Positions 33,338-41,914 of a DNA stretch of 64,000 nucleotides are shown one piece after another. How positions within the stretch are numbered: position 1 is the first letter of the stretch; each line of letters begins with the position of its first letter. This DNA comes from Helichrysum umbraculigerum (lineage: Eukaryota; Streptophyta; Magnoliopsida; Asterales; Asteraceae). The stretch spans positions 1,798,001 through 1,862,000 of the forward strand of contig CATIUR010000011.1 in assembly GCA_949592205.1 (NCBI GenBank), given 5' to 3'. The notes under the pieces are model-generated. The model did no database searches, had not been told where the DNA came from, and saw only the letters and a program-made list of their open reading frames with translations. Made by a program: the position numbers and the translations under genes.

Positions 33338-33917
33338 GACTCCCCCTTGACAATAGCTCTAGCGTCTTTATCTTCACGCTTGTCTTTGGTCTTCATTTGT
33401 AAATTTTACTACCTGCGTAAATTTTCATCTTGATACAAGTCTTAACCATCAACTGATAATCTCTTGCTAAATCAGCCCATTCGATAGTCGTCAAAATCCT
33501 GTTCTCATTTAACTTTAACAGATCTTTTCTCGACATATTCATCAGGTGTCGATGATCATAAACTCTAAAAATTTCTCTTTCACCACCTTCAACCTCATCA
33601 TCAGCTTCAACCATAACAGCTTCTCCAGTTCCTGAATCTACATGCTATCTCTTCATATTACCCAGAATATCTTGTGGCATTGTCTTCAGTGGAATCTGCT
33701 GTATGCATCTAACAGCTGGATATATCTTCTTCCTTCTTCTTCTTCCTGTTCTTTGACTTCTCTCTTGTAATTTCACAGTTTTTCCTTTTCTTGGCTTAAT
33801 CTGAACAAACTTATTCGTACCAACCTCATGTCTAATGATTCTTTCAACACGATCAGCATAATCATCACGACTTGGATTGTTAATCTATAATCTAGCCAAA
33901 TCACGTATGTCCCAACA
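33338..33917 (-). other. Extra copy of C1 3' internal end plus 10 bases of a third LTR
   Basis: 33338-33907 repeats 8311-8880 (both 570 bases: polypurine tract and end of ORF3 exon 6) with a few substitutions. It then switches within a shared TAT to TGTCCCAACA (33908-33917), the outer end of a C1 LTR, immediately followed by the GAATG duplication. This is what remains if a tandem LTR-internal-LTR-internal-LTR array lost most of one unit by a microhomology deletion. An aberrant reverse-transcription product is the alternative. Confidence 0.85.
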
Positions 33918-33991
33918 GAATGCTCTACCGCGATATAACGCCCCTAATTTTAAAACACTATTTTTTTTTTAAACATTGCGGAAGCAATATC

Positions 33992-33993
<2 letters not shown>

Positions 33994-34056
<63 letters not shown>
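33994..34056. repeat. (TA)n microsatellite in G3 left LTR
   Basis: About 31 AT/TA units against roughly 10 in the other LTR (52790-52811), an expansion that accounts for most of the LTR length difference. Confidence 0.95.
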
Positions 34057-34057
<1 letters not shown>

Positions 34058-34910
34058 CCCTGTATTAACCAAAATATACATAATCATTTACATAAGCATT
34101 TTGTTATATAGCTACACAAATTAGATGGGCGTTACTTTAACAAAACATTTAAAGTAGTACAAAAGTCATCAGAGTTCTATCATTGTCGAACACTCCTTCA
34201 ATTTACTCCGAGACCCGCCCTTAACAAAATATATATTAACCTGCAAGGAGTAAACAACGAGGGATTAGCACGAAGCTAAGTGAATTAACTCATCACTAAC
34301 ACTACACTTAGTTTAACACTATGAGTCTACAACAATTAACACTTTGACTCAACATCACTAGAGGATCGGTGGCCCTTGTGGCACCCTCAGCCGCGGTGGC
34401 CCACCAAGCGACTCTTACACCAACTGCAGGCCAATACAGTGGTTAACCGATAACGGTTTGCTACCTTTAGTCAACACAATCTCCATTCACAACACATGTT
34501 CACAACTCTCGTGTTGACTAACCTGTAGCAAAACGTCCAACAAGATTGACCTCTTTAACACAATCACCAAAAGGTTTCTTAACACTTGCTTCTAGTTCAC
34601 AATATGCCGTAACACAAGAATGCACAAATAACACTTGAAGTAACCACATAAGTGATCACCAAACATAGCGAGAGATCAAAGTCCACTCACCTGTCAGTCT
34701 CCTTCTCCAAACTCAAAAGTCTTATTTTATTGAGTCTTCGGTGTCTCTGTACACACAATTAAAACACAAGTTAATAACTCGTCTCATAATTAATTATGAC
34801 TATACTCAATTACATACATTGATAATCAAGAAATATCGATAATTAAATAATATAAGTGGTAGATTCATATAAGTTCACAAAATATCAAAATCTTCAAAAT
34901 TACAAAGACA

Positions 34911-35164
34911 AACGCGATCCAGACAATTGGGTTGGGATCACTTTCCTCTTAAGGAAAATATTCTGTCACCAAAATACACTGTGGAACGCGATCCGGAAAA
35001 AGGGCTTGGATCGCGTTCGCAAGAACAAATCCAAACGAACTCAATATTCTACTGATCAACGCGATCCGGGTAAGAGGCTTCAGGATCGCGTTTATAAGAA
35101 CAAAATATGCGGTAACCAAGTAACACATGGCAACGCGATCCGGTCAATGATGCAGGATCGCGTT
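34911..35164. repeat. AACGCGATCC hairpin array, left G3 LTR
   Basis: Four hairpins with arms AACGCGATCC and GGATCGCGTT and 13-15 base loops. The first right arm has decayed to GGATCACTTT; the others are intact. Confidence 0.92.
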
Positions 35165-35977
35165 CCTCAATTTTTCAGCAGAGGTTCAAACCTGTAATTA
35201 CACAGCACGAACCAAAACCACAAAATCAACCAAACTCAACTTGTAACTCAGATTTTTACCGTTTTTAATGGACCATAACAACTAGTAACATCATACACAT
35301 AAGATTCAAACAACAATTCTTCACAAATCATCAAAATCATCAATACCCTAACTATTTCCATTCAAACTAAAAATCAAGAAATCTATCATGTTTTATCATG
35401 TAATCAAGTAAAAGAAGTTCAATCATTATCATCAAATCGATATACAACATTGATTCAACTTATCTAGCTATAAATCATTCCTCACTTCAAACTACCTAAT
35501 ATTCAATATTTGAGTTTACAAAAGTTTACTTACAAAATGAAGAACACAATGGAGATGAGGATGATGATCATAACAAGGATTCAAGCTTCAATCTTCAATC
35601 AATTTGGTATAAAGATTTTGATTTGTAAGGGTTTGAGTAGTAATTGAGTTAGGTTAGAACTAGATGAAGAAATGAAGAAATTGGGGAAAAAGTATCGGTC
35701 CCCTCTTTTTAATTAAACCGATCCATTCAAGTTACAGTACAATATTATACTACTCTTTGCTCTATTGTCTGAAACCTAAATACCAATTGCAAGAAAATTA
35801 TTTTATTTTACCGTCATCTAATATTATTTAAAACGAATAATATTTTACTAGTCACAATATCTCCTGAGACTTATTTACCTATTAATTTCATAATCAAACA
35901 TATTCAAACAATTAAATGTACATATTTAAATTTAAATAAATACCTGATTCTACTGGGCCCAATTTCAGGGTGTTACA

Positions 35978-35991
35978 AATCTTCCCTCCTT
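35978..35991 (-). other. Polypurine tract of G3
   Basis: Sense strand AAGGAGGGAAGATT directly before TGTAACACCC. Confidence 0.82.
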
Positions 35992-36012
35992 AAAAGATTT
36001 CGTCCCCTAAAT

Positions 36013-36821
36013 CTAACTAGACTCGAACAAACTAGGGTAACGGGACCTCATACTCGACTCGGTCTCCCAAGTAAGATTTTCTCCCAAACTATGTTTCCAT
36101 TTCACTAGAACCATAGGTATCTCCTTCTTGCGTAATTTAGTCACCTTTCTATCAACTAACTCAATGGGCTCTTCTACTAATTTCTGACCTTGGTCAACTC
36201 TAAGATCTTGTAACGGAAGGATTTGGGTTGGATCCTCCACATTACATTTCCGCACATAGCAAACATTAAAGGTGTCGTGAATACCACTTAATTCAGAAGG
36301 AAGGTCTAAGGCCACGGTTTGGTCATTAACTACTTGGCGAATTTTGAATGGACCTATAAACCTCGGAGCCAATTTTCCACGCTTACCAAAACGAATCACA
36401 CCCTTCCAAGGGGACACTTTTAAATAAACTAATTCTCCTTCGACAAAATTAACTGGTCGACGACGCGGATCAGCATACTGTTTCTGTCTATCTCTGGCGG
36501 CTTTCAATTTCTCGCGAGCTATAGCAACTTTATCGGCCGTAATCTGAACAACATCTGAACCCGCAAACTATTTTTCTCCTGCCTCTAACCAACAAGTCGG
36601 CGTTCGACAACGACGTCCGTAAAGCATCTCATATGGCGGCATACCAATACTCGAATGATACGAATTATTATACGCAAATTCCACCAAAGGTAAGTGAGAG
36701 TCCCACGAACCCCCATACTCCAATATGCACGCCCTCAACATATCCTCGAGAGTCTGAATGGTTCTTTCTGACTGTCCATCTGTCTGAGGATGATATGCAG
36801 TACTAAGATTAACTCGAGTAC
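36013..36821 (-). pseudogene. pol: G3 integrase C-terminal half and chromodomain
   Basis: Continues the integrase broken off at 48721. From 36821 down: the Glu-containing DGQSERTIQ stretch, the conserved YGRRCRTP segment, then after TAG at 36568-36570 an open part from 36507 with the PWKGVIRFGKRGKL integrase tail and a chromodomain-like end (VKWKHS...LTWE...YPSLFESS). The stop is one base from a Gln codon. Removing C2 and one copy of CTAAC rejoins the frame. Confidence 0.9.
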
Positions 36822-36826
36822 CTAAC

Positions 36827-37371
36827 TGATGATCCCAGCTAGAGATCTTAGTATGTATTACTTTGATGGATTATTAATAAGCTTGCGGAATAGTTTATTA
36901 ATAACTTGAAGAACAAACTTGTATATAACAGAATATCTAACCAAAAGCTTCAATATTATTAACAATAATACGAACACACAATTTGTGTTAGGGTTTACAA
37001 CCTTGAAGCTAATAACTAGAATGAATTCGTCCTACTCTAGGGTTTTACAGGATCTCTATTTATAACATATAGAGTCCTTTACAGAATCAAACTATTATGG
37101 AATCATATCTATTCCATAATTCTCTCTATTCAACTATATCTAACCAACAGTGGTTATCTATATAACTAACAGGGGTAGTACTCGTATATTATCAACAGTG
37201 GTTGAGTACTTGATACAAAATACAAATTACATACTAACAGTGGCACTGTTAGACAAACTACTTGACAGCGGCAGCTACTAACTAGCAGTGGCAACTACTA
37301 ACAGTGGTTGTACTAACAGCGGCACAATACTTGTATTCTGAGCAAATCTAGCAGTGTCTCAGTTCTCAACA
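36827..37371 (-). repeat. 3' LTR of C2 (left copy)
   Basis: TGATGATCCC to TCTCAACA on the plus strand. Eight or nine CC(A/C/G)CTGTTA motifs (plus strand AACAGTGG, AACAGGGG, GACAGCGG and similar) lie at 37146-37356, that is upstream of the TATA box in sense direction. Two of them overlap into the inverted repeat TAACAGTG/GCACTGTTA. Confidence 0.97.
37054..37063 (-). promoter_or_regulatory. TATA box in C2 LTR
   Basis: Sense strand TATAAATAGA, a textbook plant TATA box; the active copy in the 5' LTR is at 48398-48407. Transcription would begin some 30 bases further along, leaving the motif cluster in U3. Confidence 0.75.
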
Positions 37372-37388
37372 ATCTCCCCCTAAACTTG
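37372..37388 (-). other. Polypurine tract of C2
   Basis: Sense CAAGTTTAGGGGGAGAT abuts the LTR start TGTTGAGAAC. Similar AGGGGGAG runs occur inside ORF3 and pol (about 39075, 39740, 42595). Confidence 0.8.
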
Positions 37389-37413
37389 ATCATTCAGAGT
37401 AATGATTCAAGTT

Positions 37414-38478
37414 TCAATCCTTCTTTTCTTCTTCTTTCTTCTTCATCGTTTGCCTCTTATGCAGTTGATTGAACACCATGTATAAAGCTCTGTAAGCTCC
37501 TTCAGTAATGATGGTTGTAGATAACTTCAAATCAACCAATCTATTCAGCAGCCCTGTTCCCAGCACATAGTGTCGATCATCAAACATGTAGATCACCTGC
37601 CCATTGTTAAATACTACCATGTGTACTCCAGCTCTGGCAAAATATCTCCAGGTTATAACCCTTTGATAACAATGAAAGAATAAGTGATACATGCTGGCTG
37701 GTTCAAACAGGCTTTGCAATAACTCCATCATTTGTCTTTCAATCACAGCTTCAGAGTTCTTTCTATTCCTGATTCTGCTCACTTGATACAACTCCATAAG
37801 ATCATCTCTTGTACAAATTCTGAGCAAATCAACCATACTCCCAAGGATCATTTTTCTGAAACCATAATCAATTGCTACTCCTTCCCAATTTATAATTCTA
37901 GCCTTTCTTGGTCCTTCAGAAATCTCCTTGCTATCAGTCAGAATCTTGATTCTCTTTTTCAGCTCTGGATCAAATCTTGGAATATCAGGAATAACATTGT
38001 CTTTAGAAATCTGATTTTTCCACGAATTTCTTCTGACTTCATTCTGCTTATCCTCTAAGACTTTCTCTGCTGCCTCAGCAGCTGCCTTTTCTCTTCTTTC
38101 TTCTTCTTCTTTCAAAAATTTTACCATTTCCTTATCTGCCTTTTCTTTCTTCTCCTTCATCAATGCATTCAAATGCCTATTCTCTTCCATTTTCTTTGTC
38201 CACTCATCATCTCTTCTCATATACCTATCATATGCCTGTTGCAGCTTCTGCATATTCCATCCTTTAACAATTTTAGCGGGGGCATAATTTTCAGACAGAG
38301 CATTGATCATTTGTCTTCTCCTTTCAGCATATGGTAAAGGTTTACTCCTCTTCTTGGCTAATTCCTCTTGCTTTTTCTTTCTAGCCCTTTCCTCATTTGA
38401 CCTTTTCATCAACAAAAATCCAGAAGATAACTCTTCCTCTTCATTACCTTTCTTCTTCTTTAAATAATCATGTACTCT
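37414..38478 (-). CDS. C2 ORF3, C-terminal part after in-frame TAG
   Basis: The same frame as the upstream 922-codon ORF, open from 38478 to 37414. It begins with a Lys/Glu-rich coiled-coil-like stretch (about 120 residues, many RRR, KKK and EEE runs) followed by a globular part with landmarks INWEGVAID, FNNGQVIYMFDDRHYV and LSTTIIT that matches exon 6 of C1 ORF3. It ends in a charged KKKEEEKKD tail. No initiation codon is well placed (the first ATG codes the MKRSNEER segment), so it is best read as the end of one longer protein. Confidence 0.75.
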   Translation of the reverse strand, partial: RVHDYLKKKKGNEEEELSSGFLLMKRSNEERARKKKQEELAKKRSKPLPYAERRRQMINALSENYAPAKIVKGWNMQKLQQAYDRYMRRDDEWTKKMEENRHLNALMKEKKEKADKEMVKFLKEEEERREKAAAEAAEKVLEDKQNEVRRNSWKNQISKDNVIPDIPRFDPELKKRIKILTDSKEISEGPRKARIINWEGVAIDYGFRKMILGSMVDLLRICTRDDLMELYQVSRIRNRKNSEAVIERQMMELLQSLFEPASMYHLFFHCYQRVITWRYFARAGVHMVVFNNGQVIYMFDDRHYVLGTGLLNRLVDLKLSTTIITEGAYRALYMVFNQLHKRQTMKKKEEEKKD

Positions 38479-41247
38479 CTAAGCAGGAAGCTTTAATCCT
38501 TGTGCAGTCTTTTCTTTAACAATCTCTGCAGCTTTCTGTGTAATAGTCACTACACTCAGATCATCCAAAATCATTTCAACATTATCACCCTCTTCTTCAG
38601 CTTTAGCTTCTGCAGCTCTCCTTATCAACCTTTCTCTTTCTTCTACTTGCATCCTCAGCATATCATGAGACTCAATATGAGGTTCTTTAATTTCTTTCAC
38701 TTTTGATTTTTCTTTCAACTTTCCTTTACCTTTGTCTTTTGGATCAATCACAGGCAATTTAGACTTAAGTTTGAGTGGTGAAGTTGGTTCTCTTATTGTA
38801 ACATGTACCTCTCTTGGTCTTGTTGTTGTAGTAGTTGTGACAGGGGTTGATATGACAGCAGTGGTGATTGGTGTATCAACAGTGGTAGGAGTTGGTGTAC
38901 TAACAGGGGTAGATGTAACAGTGGTTGTGTTAGTGTTGACAGGGGTTGAAATTGTGACAACAGTGGTAGAAGTTTTAACAAGGGATAAAGTATTAGTTGG
39001 CTTTCTTCTGGGAATAGATTTCTTTCTTGTAAAGGTCTGCAACTTCTTCTCTTCAGCAATTGACTTTGATTGCTCCCCCTTAACCTCAACTTCTCCTTCT
39101 TTCATCTCTTTTTCAACATCATCAACCACCTCATACACTGGCCTATCACTGAAACTGACTCTTTTCTTATCATCCAGGTTAGCACCCATCACATCCCAAA
39201 AATATAATCCAAGTGCAGCTTTCTCAGGCAACCCTTTATTCAATGGAAATACCTGATAAACTGTTTCATCAGTCTGCTCTGCTCCTGCACCATCACTTGT
39301 ATTAACATCTTCAGAAGAATTTTCACAAGTATATACCACCATTCTTCTGTCATCTGCAACATTTACCATCTCATCATCTAAACTTTCATGTATCACATAA
39401 TCAGAGACATTGAGCTCCTCCTCAGCCTTATCCCTGCTCTGCACATAATCATCATCTTTATCATCAAACACTAACTCCACAGTGTCTTCTGATTGTGCCT
39501 TATTATGCTCACATATATCCATCTCAACTGTATTATCATCAAGCTCAAGCACCTCTGTAGCTGTATTATCATCATGCTCAAGCACCTCTGTAGCTGCAGA
39601 ATCATCATTCATCTCATCAATATTTATCATTGCTCCACTCATATCATCATGAGGTCCATATGAATCATCATCATCATCATCATCACCTGCTTTTCTTGAA
39701 CCATCATCTTCAGGCATATTATCATCATCTGCTTTCTTCTCCCCCTTGCCTGAAGATTTCTTTAACCTATTCGCAGGTAGAAGAATATTGTGGACAGCCT
39801 CCTCAAGCATTACCAATCTATTCTTCACATCAAGCAACTCTTCCTTCTGATGATCAATGATCTCCTTCTGCTTAGCAATTAACTCATCCTGAGCTTGAAT
39901 TTTCTGTTGAGCCTCTTTTCTATAAGCCCTTTCCCTCTCATATTTGCTCCACAGTTTATTGACATCATGTACAAGATAGGAAATCGTCAATTCATCAGTA
40001 TCACTAGGCTCATCAACATTAGAGTGTGACCTCTTAGTTGAATCCTTGCCCACATCTGCCACTGCAGATGTCCCTTGGTTATTGGTACTGGGACCTATAT
40101 TTGAATCATCACCCATAGGTTCATCAAACATAGTTGCCTCTGGTTGGGTCTGATTAATGTTACCACTATCCTGCCCTGCCAGTGGGCTAGAAACAGTAGT
40201 GGCAGCCCTTCCAGAATGAACATTTTCATCAAGTATGTTCACCTGTTGTGTTGGAACAATTGACTGAGACTGTGGAGAAACAGGAATCTCCATAGCCTGT
40301 GTAGCCTTCTTGGATTTCTTGGCTTTAGATTGGGTAGGCTGTTTGTTCCCTTGTTTTCTTTTGATGCCACCTCCTGATGTGTGTTCAGAACCAACTTGTG
40401 TTGTTGGTCTGTCATCATTTGGTCCAGATGGTGTTGGTAATACACCACCAGTGGCAGAAGGAGTAACTAGCATTGTAGAAAATAATGCAGTTTCCTTCTT
40501 AGAAAAAGCATTCTGATACTGATTCATAGCCTTAATAGTCCTCAAAGATAGAGTAGAACTAACAATCACACTATCCTCTGCTGGCAGATTTGACAATTGA
40601 TTATTCAATAAAAGCTGAACAAATCTAGGGTACATAACAAATGTATCACCCTTTACATTCCTAACCATATTATCTAAGATAAATCTATACATATTAAATT
40701 TAATACCCTGTGCCAAGCAGATAATAGGATATGCAATCGTAGAACTAAATTCATTAAAACTAGTTCGCTTTTGAGACAAACATACCAGAAAAGTATGAAT
40801 GTAGAACTTCCATTGTGGACAAAACCATGACTTCAAGAAAGTATATTCTGATCTTGTCTTTCCTGAACCTTCATACCCCATATCCATAATGCCTTTAAAC
40901 AAATCTTCTCTCGATAATTCCAGAATACCACTTTCATCATCAAACTGTAAAAGCTCTCTTAGAACAATCTCAGTAACCATTACCTTCTGACCCTTGACAG
41001 TGGAATGAATGTGAGTAATGCCATTAACATTCCCTTCCTTTCCATTCTCCCAGAATTCCTGAATATGTGATCGAATCAATCGTGGAGCGACAGTAAGGGC
41101 ATAAGTAACTGGACAATTACTCAAGAAATCGATGATAGGGTGAAAATACTCATCGGCAAGTTCTTTATTCAAGAAAGCCCTCATGTTGTGTTCAGAATGA
41201 ACACTTAGCATAGAAGTACCAGAATCAGACGAAGATGACGATGCCAT
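38479..41247 (-). CDS. C2 ORF3, N-terminal 922 residues
   Basis: Start ATG at 41247 (MASSSSSDSG), stop TAG at 38479-38481. Residues about 25-220 form the conserved domain shared with C1 ORF3 exon 1. Then comes a low-complexity centre with a KRKQGNKQ basic patch, a heptad-like helix (about 425-490), long acidic DDDDD and EDDGS stretches and a Thr/Pro/Val-rich segment (about 755-805) that encodes a run of CCNCTGTTA motifs. The position between pol and the LTR fits the env-like/accessory ORF of SIRE elements, but no signal peptide or transmembrane segment is visible. Unlike C1 there are no introns. The terminal TAG is one base from a Gln codon, and the frame continues for 354 more codons. Confidence 0.85.
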   Translation of the reverse strand: MASSSSSDSGTSMLSVHSEHNMRAFLNKELADEYFHPIIDFLSNCPVTYALTVAPRLIRSHIQEFWENGKEGNVNGITHIHSTVKGQKVMVTEIVLRELLQFDDESGILELSREDLFKGIMDMGYEGSGKTRSEYTFLKSWFCPQWKFYIHTFLVCLSQKRTSFNEFSSTIAYPIICLAQGIKFNMYRFILDNMVRNVKGDTFVMYPRFVQLLLNNQLSNLPAEDSVIVSSTLSLRTIKAMNQYQNAFSKKETALFSTMLVTPSATGGVLPTPSGPNDDRPTTQVGSEHTSGGGIKRKQGNKQPTQSKAKKSKKATQAMEIPVSPQSQSIVPTQQVNILDENVHSGRAATTVSSPLAGQDSGNINQTQPEATMFDEPMGDDSNIGPSTNNQGTSAVADVGKDSTKRSHSNVDEPSDTDELTISYLVHDVNKLWSKYERERAYRKEAQQKIQAQDELIAKQKEIIDHQKEELLDVKNRLVMLEEAVHNILLPANRLKKSSGKGEKKADDDNMPEDDGSRKAGDDDDDDDSYGPHDDMSGAMINIDEMNDDSAATEVLEHDDNTATEVLELDDNTVEMDICEHNKAQSEDTVELVFDDKDDDYVQSRDKAEEELNVSDYVIHESLDDEMVNVADDRRMVVYTCENSSEDVNTSDGAGAEQTDETVYQVFPLNKGLPEKAALGLYFWDVMGANLDDKKRVSFSDRPVYEVVDDVEKEMKEGEVEVKGEQSKSIAEEKKLQTFTRKKSIPRRKPTNTLSLVKTSTTVVTISTPVNTNTTTVTSTPVSTPTPTTVDTPITTAVISTPVTTTTTTRPREVHVTIREPTSPLKLKSKLPVIDPKDKGKGKLKEKSKVKEIKEPHIESHDMLRMQVEERERLIRRAAEAKAEEEGDNVEMILDDLSVVTITQKAAEIVKEKTAQGLKLPA

Positions 41248-41609
41248 TGAAGAAATTGAGGAACGAACGAAGAGTGAATTACAATAAACAACTCAAAGCG
41301 AGAGCGATTATTGAAGGGTTTTGAAAATTTTGAAAGCGTAATTGAAAAAGTGAAGTATTTGAGTATTTATTTGATGACAGTGCCAAGCCCTAAAAATAGA
41401 ACTAGCAGTGGCACTGCTGGTTATACCCAACAGGGGCACAATTTACAAACAAACTCAACAGGGGTACCTCACTTGATCAATTTATAGTCAACCCTTTCAA
41501 ACCATCTAACAAAGCTAGCAGCGGCTGATAGTCTAGCAGGGGCATCCGACCAAGGAAACGCCAACTTAGAACTAACAGGGGCATAAACTTAGCTTAGTTA
41601 GACAACGAA

Positions 41610-41640
<31 letters not shown>

Positions 41641-41914
41641 AAAGAAAATAAGAAGAAACAAATAAAACATTAAATTCCAGCTCAAGTGATGTCTCTTGAC
41701 AGTGGCTGAAACCTGCAATATTAAACTAAGAAAAACAACTAGCAGGGGTTAAATTACACACATATACAGCAGGGGTTTAAAATACATTGACAGTGGCAAA
41801 GGTAAACTAACAGTGGCACCATCTGTTATCATGATGAAGCTAACAGTGGCAACACCTGACCCTGTCACATACAATATATTTTACCCCTGTTAGTATCAAA
41901 TCCAGACCAAAACA
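41248..41914 (-). other. C2 spacer between pol and ORF3 with motif cluster and T run
   Basis: Non-coding. About thirteen motif copies (plus strand AGCAGTGG, AACAGGGG, AGCAGCGG, AGCAGGGG) are spread over 41400-41890, one as the inverted pair AGCAGTG/GCACTGCT. A T26 run lies at 41610-41635, followed by AACCA. All motifs share one orientation apart from the inverted pairs. Confidence 0.8.

Larger units (their letters stand above)
7733..33917 (-). mobile_element. Copia element C1 (SIRE type), with G2 nested inside
   Basis: Bounded by the 5-bp duplication GAATG at 7728-7732 and 33918-33922. Left LTR at 7733-8310, right full LTR at 32760-33337, PBS beside the right LTR and polypurine tract beside the left, so it lies on the minus strand. 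Sense order: gag (32300-29852, then 18876-18520 after G2), pol (18519-15078), long spacer, ORF3 in six exons (12508-8366), polypurine tract, LTR. The right end has an extra 580 bases (33338-33917) beyond the full LTR. Integrase before RT fixes it as Ty1/Copia; a third ORF after pol fits the SIRE/Sirevirus group. About 3 differences between the LTRs. Confidence 0.92.
33934..35977 (-). repeat. 3' LTR of G3 (left copy)
   Basis: 2044 bp, plus-strand start TATAACGCCCC, end GGGTGTTACA. Contains the TA tract (33994-34056), the sense decamer GCTTCCGCAA inside a small ATTGC/GCAAT hairpin near 33975-33990, the AACGCGATCC array (34911-35164) and a sense GTAAGTAAAC donor-like site with G at 35533. Confidence 0.95.

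Noticed and set aside
34856..35197. 113-codon ORF on the plus strand in the G3 LTR (and its copy near 53607)
   Set aside because: Antisense to the element and created by the AACGCGATCC repeats; present twice only because of the LTR duplication.
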